In this document: piece after piece, positions 9,698 to 20,763 of the stretch
How positions within the stretch are numbered: the first letter of the stretch is position 1
How the letters are laid out: each line of letters begins with the position of its first letter
Source of the DNA: Snodgrassella sp. CFCC 13594
Lineage (GTDB): Bacteria; Pseudomonadota; Gammaproteobacteria; Burkholderiales; Neisseriaceae
Direction of reading: 5' to 3'
NCBI RefSeq assembly: GCF_001590725.1
Contig: NZ_LQXR01000001.1
Location: 291,321 to 355,320, forward strand
DNA length: 64,000 bases
Position numbers and translations under genes: made by a program
The notes under the pieces: generated by a model
Database searches by the model: none
The model's input: the letters and a program-made list of their open reading frames with translations, nothing else
Told to the model about the DNA's origin: nothing

Positions 9698-10570
9698 ATG
9701 AACATGATGTCTTTAATCCGTCGTCGTACTGCCTTGTCATTGATGGTGTGTGCTGTCTTGGGCGCATGCTCACAGCAAGCCAAAGACAGCAGCGGTTCTG
9801 CCCCTGCGGCAAGCGCTGCAGCCACCAGCACACCCGCAGCAGCCACGAAATTGGTGGTGGGTTCCGACATGACATTCCCACCTTATGAATACCTTGATGG
9901 CAGCGAACCCAAAGGTTTTGACATCGAGCTCATGAATGCCATTGCCAAAAACATGGGCAGTGAAGTCAGCTATCAAGACACGCGTTTCACCAATTTGATT
10001 CCAGGCTTGGAAGGGGGCAAATTTAATCTGTTAATCTCTGCTTTGTATATGACGCCGGAACGCATGCAAAAAGTGGATATGATTCCATACTTCAAAACCG
10101 ATGAAGGCGTGATTGTAAAAGCGGGCTCTAGCTATCAGCCGAAAGGCAAAGCCGATTTGTGTGGCAAAACCATTGGCACTCAAAAAGGCACTGCATTTGT
10201 GCAACAGTTGAATACCATCTCTAAGGAAACCTGTCAGGCTGCTGGTAAAGGTGCCATTACCGTTCGTGAATTTGAAACTTCGCCTCAAGCCACTCAGGCT
10301 TTGTTGGCCAGCGCTGTTGATGCTCAATATGATGATGCGGCTGTGTTGAAAGGCGCGGTAGATAAATTGCAAGGAAAAGTGGCTTTAAGTACCACGGAAA
10401 CATTCTTCCCTGTGGTGAGCGGGATTGCCGTGAAAAAAGGCGACAAGGCTACGTTTGACAGCATCAGCGCTGCTTTGCAAAAATACAAAGACTCAGGTGA
10501 TTATGCCAAATTGTTGCAACAATATGGTTTGAAGGAACCCACGCAAGCCGATGTAGACGCGATCAAATAA
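9698..10570 (+). CDS. Amino-acid ABC transporter substrate-binding lipoprotein
   Basis: A 290-residue family 3 solute-binding protein. It has a lipoprotein signal ending AVLGAC, a low-complexity Ala/Ser/Pro linker, then TKLVVGSDMTFPPYEYLDG and GFDIELMNAIAKNMG, the hallmark of the polar amino-acid receptor. ADLCGKTIGTQKGTAF begins lobe two. It captures an amino acid in the periplasm for an ABC importer, but no permease or ATPase gene is adjacent, so it works with a distant transporter. The ATG at 9698 follows GAGAGGATG; the longer frame to 9641 lacks a signal. Confidence 0.9.
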   Translation: MNMMSLIRRRTALSLMVCAVLGACSQQAKDSSGSAPAASAAATSTPAAATKLVVGSDMTFPPYEYLDGSEPKGFDIELMNAIAKNMGSEVSYQDTRFTNLIPGLEGGKFNLLISALYMTPERMQKVDMIPYFKTDEGVIVKAGSSYQPKGKADLCGKTIGTQKGTAFVQQLNTISKETCQAAGKGAITVREFETSPQATQALLASAVDAQYDDAAVLKGAVDKLQGKVALSTTETFFPVVSGIAVKKGDKATFDSISAALQKYKDSGDYAKLLQQYGLKEPTQADVDAIK

Positions 10571-10585
10571 GGCCAATATGGTTTC

Positions 10586-10615
10586 AAAAGCCCGGCGGCA
10601 TGAGTCGGGCTTTTT
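10586..10615 (+). terminator. GC-rich hairpin with T-tract
   Basis: AAAAGCCCG (10586-10594) and CGGGCTTTT (10606-10614) form a stem followed by T residues. This is a classical intrinsic terminator just after the binding-protein gene. Confidence 0.85.
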
Positions 10616-10669
10616 CATGTTTCCTGCCTGATGCGCATGTTGATAACAAACTCAATTCACAAAAATAAA

Positions 10670-10687
10670 GGCAGCCCAAAGGCTGCC
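10670..10687 (-). terminator. Uptake-sequence hairpin after the autotransporter gene
   Basis: GGCAGCC (10670-10676) and GGCTGCC (10681-10687) flank a 4-base loop; the reverse strand then runs into TTTATTTTTG. It ends the leftward autotransporter transcript. An exact uptake 12-mer lies at 10680-10691. Confidence 0.7.
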
Positions 10688-10714
10688 TGAATAGTGGATG
10701 GGTTTAATGACTGA

Positions 10715-12541
10715 TTACCAGGACACTTTGACGCCCACAGAACCATTGATTGGTGCGCTGTTGTGAGTGTCGCCACCATTAGACCAAGTGTGACCCAATT
10801 CGCCGTATATTTTGACTGCATCATTCAAAGCGTAGGTGGTGCCCAATGCCAATTCTGTGCTGCCGTGGTGACCGCCAGAACTTAAAGTGTTGGCAGATGA
10901 AGAGGTGGTGAAGGTGGTCCGGTCACCGCCATTCGGTGAATAGTAAAAATTCACACGAGCATAGGGTTCCATTTTACCTTGGCCGACCGCGTATTCACCT
11001 TGGATGCGCGCGCCCACGCGGAACAGCCATGCATTATTGTGGTCATGGCTAACCGTGGTTACACCAGAAATATCGCTGTCATCCAGATCCAACCATTGGT
11101 GCATGATTTGTGCTTGTGGCTCAATTTTCCAATTGCTGTTACCCAAGGCAAATGGTTTGCCAACTTCAACTGAAGCAGTTACGCCATTGCCTTTCAATTT
11201 ACTGTTATTGCCATTGTTGGGTTCAACAGTGACACGGTGGCGACCACCTTGCAAAACCAAATCCACGTAAGTGCCATCATCCCAAGTGCGATTGCCATAG
11301 GCACCCAAGAAATAGGATTTGGTGGTGTTGCTACCCACAGAACCATTCACGCCACCGGCGTTGCCATCTACATCTAAATCGCCTTGTAAATAGCCTGCAT
11401 AGGCGCCCAATCGCCAGCCATGGCTGCGCCATGAATCGCTACCCAATTGTAAGCCTGTATAATTACCGCTGGTTTGTGCATTGGCCGCACCATTTTGCTC
11501 GATTTTACTGCGGCCACTAATCACCCGTCCCCAGGCAGCACGGTCATCCACAGAAGGTGTTTCACCTATGCGCTTGTGCATATCTGCCAGCATTAAACGA
11601 TCAGCTTCCCGCAATTGGGCACCGATGGCTGAATACAAAGGAACTTCCTTGCGATATGCGGTGGCGTTGTTTTGCGCTTGTGAGCGCAAGTACCAATCTT
11701 CACCTGTGCCAGTGGCATTGCCTTTGTATAAATAATATTCATAAGCGCCTGCATCCACATGGGTACCAGCCAAGGTAAATGCATCGTTGGTGCTGGTGCC
11801 GCCGACGTCGACAATTTCACTACCATTGCCCGTTGTTTGCGCACCCAATCCGCCAACGTTGGTGACTTGAACTGTGGTGTTGCCGCTAACGTTGCCACCA
11901 ACCACCAATTTGTCAGTTGTGCTGTTGTCATCACCCAATACAGTATTCAAGGCCAATACGCCGCCTTTGCCCACGTAATCACCATTAACGGTTAAGGTGG
12001 TACCTGCTTGGTCTTTACCTAATTTAACGATTCCTGCATTGGCTAAGGAAGCAATGGTTTGATCGTATCCCGCCAAATCTAAAATGCCATTAGCGTCGAT
12101 GGTGAAATTTGAATTGGGACTTAATGTATTTGCTGCACCTGCTGCTAACGTTGATGAAGATACACTGGTATCACCAGAATAGGTATTGCTCCCGGTGGTG
12201 ATCAACTCACCCGATACGTCTTTGGTTAATGATCCATTACCTGAAATATTGCCGGTAATGGTGGTGGTGCCGCTGCTGACATTGGTGTTGCCATTATTGA
12301 TGACATCGCTGCTAATGGTATTGTTGCCTGAAAGATTGATGTTGCCGGTCGTTGTGTTGTCAATCGTACCACCAGTAACGGTGGCATCCTTAACATCAAA
12401 AGTACCTGTGTTGGTAATGTCAGAACCGGTGAAATCAACCGTACCGGAAACATCCACGGTACCAGCGTTATTCAGCGTAACATTTTGTGCAGTGGTGGTT
12501 TGAGTATTGCCGCAAAGATCGGTGGTGCAGTCACCAATCAC
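10715..12541 (-). CDS. Autotransporter with C-terminal beta-barrel, 5'-truncated
   Basis: The 608-residue frame has a Thr/Asn/Gly-rich beta-helical passenger (LTTGSNTYSGDT-like PATR repeat, TIDANGILDLAGYDQTIASL) and, from about residue 330, a barrel beginning with AIGAQLREADRLMLADMHKR and ending in GSVGVKVSW. Such proteins (type Va) export their own passenger across the outer membrane. No signal peptide is encoded: the frame runs back only to a TAG about 20 bases before the GTG at 12541, and the 83-base gap to the upstream gene contains no ATG. The gene is therefore probably a 3' remnant or silent copy. A signal peptide lost to a sequence error is unlikely because there is no room for it. Confidence 0.75.
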   Translation of the reverse strand: MIGDCTTDLCGNTQTTTAQNVTLNNAGTVDVSGTVDFTGSDITNTGTFDVKDATVTGGTIDNTTTGNINLSGNNTISSDVINNGNTNVSSGTTTITGNISGNGSLTKDVSGELITTGSNTYSGDTSVSSSTLAAGAANTLSPNSNFTIDANGILDLAGYDQTIASLANAGIVKLGKDQAGTTLTVNGDYVGKGGVLALNTVLGDDNSTTDKLVVGGNVSGNTTVQVTNVGGLGAQTTGNGSEIVDVGGTSTNDAFTLAGTHVDAGAYEYYLYKGNATGTGEDWYLRSQAQNNATAYRKEVPLYSAIGAQLREADRLMLADMHKRIGETPSVDDRAAWGRVISGRSKIEQNGAANAQTSGNYTGLQLGSDSWRSHGWRLGAYAGYLQGDLDVDGNAGGVNGSVGSNTTKSYFLGAYGNRTWDDGTYVDLVLQGGRHRVTVEPNNGNNSKLKGNGVTASVEVGKPFALGNSNWKIEPQAQIMHQWLDLDDSDISGVTTVSHDHNNAWLFRVGARIQGEYAVGQGKMEPYARVNFYYSPNGGDRTTFTTSSSANTLSSGGHHGSTELALGTTYALNDAVKIYGELGHTWSNGGDTHNSAPINGSVGVKVSW

Positions 12542-12624
12542 AAAATATTCTCTTGTGCGCTAGGGGGCCGTTAGCTTGTTGTGGCTATGTTCCTGAAAGG
12601 ATACAAGAACGAATCTTACTTATT

Positions 12625-13944
12625 TCAGCTGTTTTTACTGGGCCCTGAGGTATAGGCCCATTCTTTGTCAGTAAACATGCGTGCCAATGCCAAACCCATG
12701 GGTAATGCCACCACGATTAGCAAGGCTTGTATTGACCAATTGATGGCATTCAAAATGTTGTTTTGTTCCAGATAATATACAGCACGGAACATATATACCC
12801 CCGGCACCATAATGCACACGGCCGGCACCGATAACGCGATGCGTGGGCAATGACGGATTTGACTGAATACACAGGCCAATAAACCTACAAGACAGGCCGC
12901 CAGTAAACTTGCTGCTTGTGGAGGTACATGCCACCAATCGATGCTGCTCAGACGCAATGTGTTGGCTATCATACCGATGGCGGCTGCGGTTGTGGCTGTG
13001 CGCATTGGGCTGTTAAACATCAAGGAAAAGCCCAATACTCCAAAAAAGCTCGCCAATAGCCGGAACACAAACAATAGGCCATCGTTTAAGTGTGGGGTGA
13101 GTAAAGGCTGAGGCTCCATATTGACGCAAACAGCCACCAACCAAGCGGAGAAGGTGGCACAAAAAATGATGGCAACAGCATACCCAATGCGTTGGATGCC
13201 GGAAGAAAAATCCAATTTGGCCAGATCCAATACGCCTGTAATCAGTGGAAATCCAGGAATCAAAAATAACATGGAAGCGATGTAACCAGCCTCGTGTTGG
13301 GAATTGATGCCATAAACGTGCTTGATCACGGAGAAAATCAGGAAATACAAAGCCGCGGCCACTGCTGCTGCCACCATGGTGGCAAAAAAATGGTTGAGGT
13401 GTTTGTCCATCAACAATCGACGTACCAAGTGGCCTAGGCCCGCTGCGAAAAAGACACCAAGCATTTCCATGAAACCGCCACCCACCAAGAAGGTAAATGA
13501 TGAGCACGCAATGGCGGAAAATAAGCCCGACATTAAAGGCCGATACAAGCCTGGCTGCTGTTCGATGCGGCTGAGCTGATGATCCAGTTCGTCAAGGAAA
13601 TTAGGTTTGAACCATTGTGTTGGATTGGCTTCCAGATCGATGATGAGGGTCTCGATTTGTTGAATGCGGTGGTTGTTGACGCCAACGGAATATAGCGTGC
13701 AGACTTCAGTTTTAAATTGATTGCCTTGGCGGCAAGTGGAGTCAATTTCAGTGAGGGTGACGTGGGCTTGATTGACCACGCCCAGCATGTGGGCCACTTT
13801 CGCCATGGATTGCTTCACTCGATAACTGCCGGTACCCGATGCCAAGCATATTTTGCCCACCCGCAGCACAATATCGGATTTTCGGTTGAGCATGGATTCG
13901 GAGAAAGTATTGCTTGATTGGGCTGTGGTGTGGGAAGTAGACAT
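12625..13944 (-). CDS. ThrE-type threonine/serine exporter
   Basis: The 439-residue protein has a cytosolic N-terminal part (KICLASGTGSYRVKQSM, typical of DUF1212) and about ten hydrophobic segments. These include LFLIPGFPLITGVLDL, a hallmark of the ThrE first half, and VCIMVPGVYMFRAVYYLEQ in the second half. The two halves correspond to the split ThrE-1 and ThrE-2 families, fused here. It would export small amino acids across the inner membrane. The ATG at 13944 (MSTSHTT) is chosen; the longer frame upstream overlaps argB on the other strand. Its ribosome site is weak. Confidence 0.85.
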   Translation of the reverse strand: MSTSHTTAQSSNTFSESMLNRKSDIVLRVGKICLASGTGSYRVKQSMAKVAHMLGVVNQAHVTLTEIDSTCRQGNQFKTEVCTLYSVGVNNHRIQQIETLIIDLEANPTQWFKPNFLDELDHQLSRIEQQPGLYRPLMSGLFSAIACSSFTFLVGGGFMEMLGVFFAAGLGHLVRRLLMDKHLNHFFATMVAAAVAAALYFLIFSVIKHVYGINSQHEAGYIASMLFLIPGFPLITGVLDLAKLDFSSGIQRIGYAVAIIFCATFSAWLVAVCVNMEPQPLLTPHLNDGLLFVFRLLASFFGVLGFSLMFNSPMRTATTAAAIGMIANTLRLSSIDWWHVPPQAASLLAACLVGLLACVFSQIRHCPRIALSVPAVCIMVPGVYMFRAVYYLEQNNILNAINWSIQALLIVVALPMGLALARMFTDKEWAYTSGPSKNS

Positions 13945-14164
13945 TATTTGTATTGCAATAAAAAAATAAGTTAATAGTACTATTATAAACCCCATGATGG
14001 CATTGAGGCAGTTGCGAGAAAGCTTATTGTTGGTGCCGCCATCAGCAGGTATTAACGTCGCCAATGAGCACATTTTTAGTGTGATGGCAGTATAATCACT
14101 GCTTGACAGCATCACACGCTGCGATTGCCTTCCAATCTGATTGGATTCAACTTGGGGATGTTTC

Positions 14165-15073
14165 ATGAGTGAAAAAAGAGCCACGGTAGATACCGTAGAA
14201 GCCAGCCTAAAGGCCAATATTTTGGCTGAGGCATTGCCTTATATCCGTCAGTTTTCAGGCAGCACCATTGTCATTAAATATGGTGGTAATGCCATGACGG
14301 ACCCTTCATTGAAAGAAAATTTTGCCAAAGATGTGGTGTTGTTGAAATTGGTGGGTATTCATCCTGTTGTGGTACATGGTGGTGGCCCACAAATCAATGA
14401 TTTGCTTAAAAAAGTGGGTAAAGAAGGTGTGTTTGTTCAAGGCATGCGGGTAACCGATGGTGAAACCATGGACATCGTTGAGATGGTATTGGGTGGGCAT
14501 GTTAATAAAGAAATCACATCATTACTCAACCAACATGGTGGTCGAGCTGTGGGCGTGACTGGCCGGGACAGTCATTTCATCAAAGCAAAAAAAATGTTCA
14601 TCAATACGCCAGAGCGAAATGGTGTGGATATTGGCCAAGTAGGCCAAGTGGAAAGCATAGATACTACGCTTATTGAAGGTATGGTTGAACGTGGCTATAT
14701 CCCGGTGGTGGCGCCTATTGGTGTGGGTAGACAAGGCGAAGCGTTTAACATCAATGCCGATGTGGTGGCAGGCCGATTGGCGGAAGAACTGCATGCAGAA
14801 AAACTCATCATGATGACCAATATTGCTGGCGTATTGGACAAAGAAGGGCATTTGCTGACCAATCTGACACCCAGTAGAGTGGATGATTTGGTGGCTGATG
14901 GCACCCTTTATGGGGGTATGTTGCCGAAAATCAGCGCGGCATTGGAAGCCGCAACCCACGGTGTTAAAGCTACCCATATTATCGATGGGCGAGTGCCTCA
15001 TGCGTTGTTGCTGGAAATCTTCACCGATCAAGGGGTGGGTTCGATGATTTTGGGCCAAGACAAAATGCCTTGA
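14165..15073 (+). CDS. argB: Acetylglutamate kinase
   Basis: This 302-residue amino-acid kinase has [20 protein letters not shown] and [14 protein letters not shown] motifs ([18 protein letters not shown]). It phosphorylates N-acetyl-L-glutamate, the second step of arginine synthesis. The ATG at 14165 follows GGGGATG. The argA gene for the first step is near the other end of the window. It is an ordinary complete gene, divergent from the thrE-like gene. Confidence 0.96.
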   Translation: MSEKRATVDTVEASLKANILAEALPYIRQFSGSTIVIKYGGNAMTDPSLKENFAKDVVLLKLVGIHPVVVHGGGPQINDLLKKVGKEGVFVQGMRVTDGETMDIVEMVLGGHVNKEITSLLNQHGGRAVGVTGRDSHFIKAKKMFINTPERNGVDIGQVGQVESIDTTLIEGMVERGYIPVVAPIGVGRQGEAFNINADVVAGRLAEELHAEKLIMMTNIAGVLDKEGHLLTNLTPSRVDDLVADGTLYGGMLPKISAALEAATHGVKATHIIDGRVPHALLLEIFTDQGVGSMILGQDKMP

Positions 15074-15164
15074 GTTCAACTGTGCATGCATCACAACAGC
15101 CAACAACCAAGCATGATAAACAGGTGCTTGGTTTCTTTTTCAGGCAGCCCGAGGACGAAAAGTC

Positions 15165-15746
15165 ATGAGCCACGAATCTTTGGTATGGGTTTTGAACAAG
15201 CCTTATGGGGTGATTTGTCAGTTTGGTGAACACGAAAAACACCCCAGCTTAAAAAAATACGTGCCTATTCCTGATGTTTATCCAGCGGGGCGCTTGGATA
15301 CAGACAGCGAAGGCTTACTACTGCTCACCGATGATGGTCAGTTGCAAGCCAAAATTGCTCATCCCAAATACAAAATGGAAAAAACCTATTGGGCGCAGGT
15401 TGAGGGCAGTGTCCATGATGCGGGTTTGGCCATGTTGCGCCAAGGCGTGGATTTGGGTGATTTTGTAACGCAGCCTGCCAACATAAGGGTGCTGCACCAT
15501 ACCGATACTGCGGCTTTGTGGCCACGTGAGCCGCCCATTCGTGTGCGCCAAACGGTGCCTGATTTTTGGCTGGAAATACGCATACGTGAAGGTAAAAATC
15601 GACAAGTCAGGCGCATGTGCGCGCGGGCTGGATGGCCTTGCCTGCGCTTGGTGCGGATCGGCATTGGCCCGTTTAATGTGTTGGATTTAAAATTGGCTTT
15701 AGGGGAATGTCGACGTATACCGATGCCGCAATGGCATGGACTTTGA
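15165..15746 (+). CDS. rluE: 23S rRNA pseudouridine synthase RluE-like
   Basis: The 193-residue enzyme belongs to the RsuA/RluB/E/F group. It has VWVLNKPYGVICQF at the N-terminus, the catalytic-Asp motif AGRLDTDSEGLLLLTDDG and REGKNRQVRRMCARAG. No S4 domain is present, as in RluE, which makes the pseudouridine at position 2457 of 23S rRNA. The ATG at 15165 follows GAGGACG. A near-perfect uptake sequence precedes it. Confidence 0.88.
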   Translation: MSHESLVWVLNKPYGVICQFGEHEKHPSLKKYVPIPDVYPAGRLDTDSEGLLLLTDDGQLQAKIAHPKYKMEKTYWAQVEGSVHDAGLAMLRQGVDLGDFVTQPANIRVLHHTDTAALWPREPPIRVRQTVPDFWLEIRIREGKNRQVRRMCARAGWPCLRLVRIGIGPFNVLDLKLALGECRRIPMPQWHGL

Positions 15747-15838
15747 CATGGCTAGTGCAGCGACTATACTGGCAAAACACACATTTCAGGCAGCCTAACT
15801 GCGTCAGAATATCGGCTGTGGGCAGCTAAGGATAAATT

Positions 15839-17146
15839 ATGTATTACGATTACGTGGTGGTGGGTGGTGGTGCCGGCGGTTTGGAACTGGTCTCCCGTTT
15901 GGGGCGTCATTTTGGTCGAGAAGGACACGATAAAGTGTTGCTCATCGATAAATCCAGCTACCACATTTGGAAACCGACTTTGCACGAGGTAGCAGTTGGC
16001 ACCCTCAATCCGCAACAGGAGGGCCTCTCATACAGCATTTTGGCGCGTAGCAATCATTTCAGTTTTGCTTGTGGTCAGTTGTTGGATTTTGATCCCGAGA
16101 ACAAAAGCCTCACGCTGGAAGCCGTATTCGATGATGAAAATGAGGCGGCTATCATTCCAGAGCGGAACATCCGTTTTGGCCAATGTGTATTGGCTATCGG
16201 CAGCGGCTCCAATTTTTTCAATACACCCGGCGCAGCCGAACATGCTTATGTATTGGAACACTCATTGGATGCTGTTGATTTTCAACAGCATCTGCTCAAT
16301 CTCTTTTCCAAAGCCGCTTATGGAGACAACAAAAATCTGGACGTGGTGATCGTGGGCGCCGGGGCTACCGGTGTGGAGCTGGCCGCAGAAATGTTGGAAG
16401 CGTATCACGAAATTTTGCCCATTTTTGGTTCCAGCCAGAAGTTCGATATCCACATTAGCCTGATTGAGTCTGCACCCCGTATTTTGGCAGGATTGCCTGA
16501 ACGCATTTCCGTTCAGGCAGCTCAAGCGTTGCGCGCCAAAAGCGTGTCTATTTATGAGAGCCATCGGGCGGTTGAAGTGGGTACCGATTTTGTGTTGATG
16601 GCAGATAAATTGCGGCCAGATGCAGAGCCGCAACGCATCCATGCCGATGTAGTGGTGTGGGCCGCTGGGATTAAAGCGGCGGAAAGCAATGCCGATTATG
16701 GCTTGCCGGTGAACCGCTTGAATCAATTTGAAGTTGATACACACCTGCAAACCCCGTTTGCAGGTGTGTATGCCTTGGGTGATTGTGCTGCCTGTCCATG
16801 GCATGATGATAAAATTTTGCCTGCACGTGCCCAAGTGGCGCACCAGCAGGCTTCGTATTTGGCTGATAAATGGTGGCATGAATACAAACAGCGGCCATTC
16901 ACTCAATCTTTTGTATATAAAGATTATGGCTCATTGGTTTCGCTCGGCAACAATCAAGGGGTTGGTAATTTAATGGGCAGTTTGAGTGGTGGTAATTTCT
17001 TTATTGAAGGCTTGATTGCCAAGTGGATGTACATGTCTTTGCATTTAAAACACCATGCCGCCATTTTGGGCTATTGGAAAACTGGCTTATTGGCCATTGC
17101 CCGACTGGCACAAAGTCGTGTGTCGGGACGTTTGAAATTGCATTGA
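15839..17146 (+). CDS. ndh: Type II NADH dehydrogenase (NDH-2)
   Basis: A 435-residue flavoprotein with an FAD-binding Rossmann motif at the N-terminus (VVVGGGAGGLEL), an NAD-binding motif in the middle (VVIVGAGATGVELAAEM) and YALGDCAACPW near residue 320. The C-terminal part has the amphipathic, membrane-associating character of NDH-2. It passes electrons from NADH to quinone at the inner membrane face without pumping protons. A strong bidirectional terminator separates it from mfd. Confidence 0.92.
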   Translation: MYYDYVVVGGGAGGLELVSRLGRHFGREGHDKVLLIDKSSYHIWKPTLHEVAVGTLNPQQEGLSYSILARSNHFSFACGQLLDFDPENKSLTLEAVFDDENEAAIIPERNIRFGQCVLAIGSGSNFFNTPGAAEHAYVLEHSLDAVDFQQHLLNLFSKAAYGDNKNLDVVIVGAGATGVELAAEMLEAYHEILPIFGSSQKFDIHISLIESAPRILAGLPERISVQAAQALRAKSVSIYESHRAVEVGTDFVLMADKLRPDAEPQRIHADVVVWAAGIKAAESNADYGLPVNRLNQFEVDTHLQTPFAGVYALGDCAACPWHDDKILPARAQVAHQQASYLADKWWHEYKQRPFTQSFVYKDYGSLVSLGNNQGVGNLMGSLSGGNFFIEGLIAKWMYMSLHLKHHAAILGYWKTGLLAIARLAQSRVSGRLKLH

Positions 17147-17249
17147 TGTTGTTTCTGCATTGGTGTGTGGCTGAGTGGGTCGGTGTGTATATTTGCAGTT
17201 GGGTGCATGCAGCGCCAATGGCTTTCATTGATCTTTTTGTTGTTTATAG

Positions 17250-17288
17250 CCAATAGGCTGCCTGAAATAGATTCAGGCAGCCTATTGG
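17250..17288. terminator. Bidirectional 17-bp uptake-sequence hairpin
   Basis: CCAATAGGCTGCCTGAA (17250-17266) pairs perfectly with TTCAGGCAGCCTATTGG (17272-17288) over a 5-base loop. Both arms contain the exact uptake 12-mer. It serves the converging ndh and mfd transcripts. Confidence 0.85.
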
Positions 17289-17330
17289 TTTGCTCGGTGC
17301 CAGAGGGTGGCGTTGCTACATCGTGCCCAG

Positions 17331-20300
17331 TTAGGCACGCAACTGTTTGAGCACGGTTTTGATGGTGTGTATGCGTTGCGCCACGTTTTCCATCACCGCC
17401 GTCACACGCAAGCGATCAGGCCCAGCCAAGCGATAATTTTTGTTGCTTTGCATCAGCATCACGATTTGAGCGGGGTCGATGTGGTGGTGGCGACCAAAGG
17501 CTAAAGTGAGCACGTCTTCAGTGGCATCAATCGCATCTATACCCATTTCCTTGGCGACCAAGCGCAAGCGGTGGCTTTCAATTAAGGTTTTGACCGGTTC
17601 TTCAGGCAACCCAAAGCGATCAATCAATTCTTCGTGTACCGCATCGATTTGTGCCTCGGTTTCGCAGGTGGCCAATCGCTTATACAACACCAAACGTTCA
17701 TGGATATCAGGACAATAATCTTCAGGCAAGAGCGCCGGACTGTGTAATTTGATGTCGGTGGTTACGCCCAGCGGCGCATCCAGATCGGGCACTCTGCCTT
17801 TTTTCAAATCGCGCACCGCTTGTTTCAGCATTTCGGTGTAGAGCGTAAAACCCACTTGCAGCATTTCGCCTGATTGACCTTCGCCCAAAACCTCACCAGC
17901 GCCACGAATTTCTAAGTCTTGCATGGCCAACGTAAAACCAGCGCCTAAATCATCGGCGGCTTCGATGGCTTCTAATCGTTTTTGGGCATCTTTACTCACA
18001 AATTCGGGCGTAAGCAAATAGGCATAAGCTTGATGGTGGGACCGGCCCACGCGTCCACGCAGTTGATGTAATTGTGCTAGGCCGAATTTATCTGCGCGAT
18101 TGATGATGATGGTATTGGCATTGGGAATGTCGATGCCCGTTTCGATGATGGTGGAGCACAATAGGACATTGTAGCGTTGTTGTAAAAAATCACGCATCAC
18201 TTGCTCCAGTTCACGCTCGCGCAATTGGCCATGGGCCACGCCGATACGCGCTTCTGGTAACAACTCGCCCAAACGCTCATAGGCATTGGCCATGGTTTCG
18301 ACTTCGTTGTGCAGGAAAAATACTTGGCCGCCACGTTTTAATTCACGTAACACCGCTTCTCGAATCAAGCCTTCTTCAAAAGGCCGCACAAAGGTTTTCA
18401 CCGCCAGACGTCGGTTGGGTGCGGTGGTGATCAAAGAGAAATCGCGCAAGCCTTCTAAGGCCATACTCAAGGTTCTCGGAATCGGTGTGGCTGTAAGGGT
18501 GAGTACATCCACATTGGCGCGCAAGCGTTTGAGTTGCTCTTTTTGGCGCACCCCAAAGCGGTGCTCTTCATCGATCACCACCAGCCCCAAATTATGGAAC
18601 ACCATGTCTGGCTGAACCAATTTATGCGTGCCGATGACGATGTCTACCGTGCCTTTGGCCAAGCCATCCAGTGTGGCTCGGGTTTCTTTGCTGCTGTTGA
18701 AGCGGGAGAGCTGCGCAATTTTGATGGGGAAATCAGCGAATCGATCCACAAAATTTTGGAAATGCTGTTCAACCAACAAGGTAGTGGGGGCCAAAACCGC
18801 CACCTGCTTGCCTGCCATCGCCGCCACAAAAGCCGCGCGCAGAGCCACTTCTGTTTTGCCAAACCCCACATCTCCACAAATCAGCCTGTCCATCGGCTTG
18901 TCTGCGGTTAAATCTTTTAAGGTAGCAGCGATGGCCGCTGCTTGATCTTCGGTTTCTTCATAACCAAAGCCATCGGCGAAAGCTTGATAATCTTGTTCGT
19001 TTAACGCAAATTGATGACCACTTTGCGCCGCGCGCTGCGCATAAAGATTGAGCAACTCTGCCGCTGTGTCGCGTGCCTTTTCGGCGGCCTTATGTTTGGC
19101 TTTATTCCACGCGCCATGACCCAGTTTGTGTAGTGAAACACTTTCGTGTGCGTGGCCCGCATAACGTGAAATCAAATGCAACTGCGACACTGGGACATAC
19201 AATTGGGCATTTTCAGCATATTCCAAAAGCATCATTTCAGTATTGCCTTCACCCAAGTCTAAATTCACCAAGCCCATGTAGCGACCTATGCCATGCTGCT
19301 CGTGAACCACTGGGTCGCCGATATTGATTTCAGCCAAATCGCGCAGCATGCCGTCGGAAATGGCATTGTGCTTGCGCCGCGTGCGTCTGCCGCGCACCAC
19401 GTATTGATACAAATCCGCTTCAGTGACCACCGCCAATGCTCGCTCGGGTAGCTGAAAGCCAAAAGCAATGGGCGCTACCGTAAGACACAATGGTGCATTG
19501 CTATCCAGAAAAGCTTGCCAGTCAGCCACAGGCGTCATGGTTAAACCATTTTGTTGCATAAACCCCAACATGGTTTCTCGGCGCCCCAAACCCTCAGCAC
19601 ATAACAAAATCCGTCCGCCAAAGGCTGCCTGAAATGCTTTTAAAGCGGTGAGGGGTTCAGGCGAACGCCGATCAACTGCCACATTGGGTAGCGTTTGTGC
19701 ATTTTGGGTTTGCCACTCTGGCCAAATTTGGGCATAAGGTTTGATGCGTGCGCCAAATTGGTCTTCACTCCAATACAAATGTTGCGGCGGCAATGGTGGG
19801 TAGGTTTCATCGCCTTGTGCCAACCCATAGCGGTTTTTTACTTCCTGCCAGAATTGGGCTGCTTGTTGGTGTATTTCGCCTAAGCAAATGAGCAAAGCAT
19901 CTGTGGGCGCATAGTCAAATACGCTGGCACAATCTTCTTCAAAAAACAGCGGTAAATAATATTCCACACCGGCGCCGTATTGGCCGTTGGATACTGCTTT
20001 ATATACGGCTGCTTGATTGGCATCGGCTTGAATTTCTTCGCGAAAACGGCTGCGAAAAATCTTTTGTGCATCGGCATCAGTGGGAAATTCATGCGCGGGC
20101 AATAAGCGGATTTCGTTTACGTTGGCTAAGGTGCGTTGGGTGTCGGCATCAAAGGTTTTGATGCTGTCGATTTCATCCCCAAATAAATCAAGACGATAGG
20201 GTGTATCGCTGCCCATTGGATACAAATCAATGATGCCACCGCGAATGGCAAATTCACCACTGGCCACGACGTGTGACACATTGTTGTAACCGGCTTCGAT

Positions 20301-20733
20301 AAGGTTGTGTTTGAGTGCGTCCACCTTGAGGTTTTGACCTGTTTTCAGCCAAAAGGTACGGCCCATTAAAAAATGCGGTGGCACCACTTTTTGCATGGCA
20401 CTGGCCACTGGCAGCAATAACACGTCTACTTGCCCATTTTTTAATTGCCAGAGGGCAGCCAGTCGCTCAGACACCAAATCTTGGTGAGGCGAGAAATGTT
20501 CATAAGGCAATGTTTCCCAATCTGGGAAAAACACAGCGTTGGCACTGGGATCGAAAAAATGCCAAGCTGCTTGTAGGCGCAATGCTTGCTCGGTATCGGC
20601 GGTCAGCACGATTTTGGTACGGCTGTGAGGCAGTTGCTCGCTCAGTAATAAGGCAAACTGCCTGCGCTCAAATCAGCCAAATGGCTTTGTGATGGGCTTG
20701 GGGTACGGGGAAAAGAGAAGGTATGGCTGACAT
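17331..20733 (-). CDS. mfd: Transcription-repair coupling factor Mfd, with apparent frameshift(s) at the N-terminus
   Basis: About 1,130 residues. The UvrB-homology region (FFPDWETLPYEHFSPHQD) is followed by an RNA-polymerase interaction domain, then a RecG-like translocase with Walker A GDVGFGKTEVALRAA, the DEEH box VIDEEHRFGV and a C-terminal TRCF domain. Mfd removes stalled RNA polymerase and recruits UvrA. The uninterrupted frame begins only at 20609 (GTG). Upstream sequence still encodes the family N-terminus (HLADLSAGSLP), but in another frame; one missing base at 20652-20653 rejoins it. A second missing base near 20686-20688 would connect the ATG at 20733. These look like homopolymer undercalls. 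Confidence 0.93.
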
Positions 20734-20763
20734 GGCTATCCGTGTGCAAATAATAACGGCAAT

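Noticed and set aside
17250..17288. Uptake-sequence hairpins as insertion-sequence ends
   Set aside because: The same 12-mer arms recur after many unrelated genes without any transposase; they are terminators.
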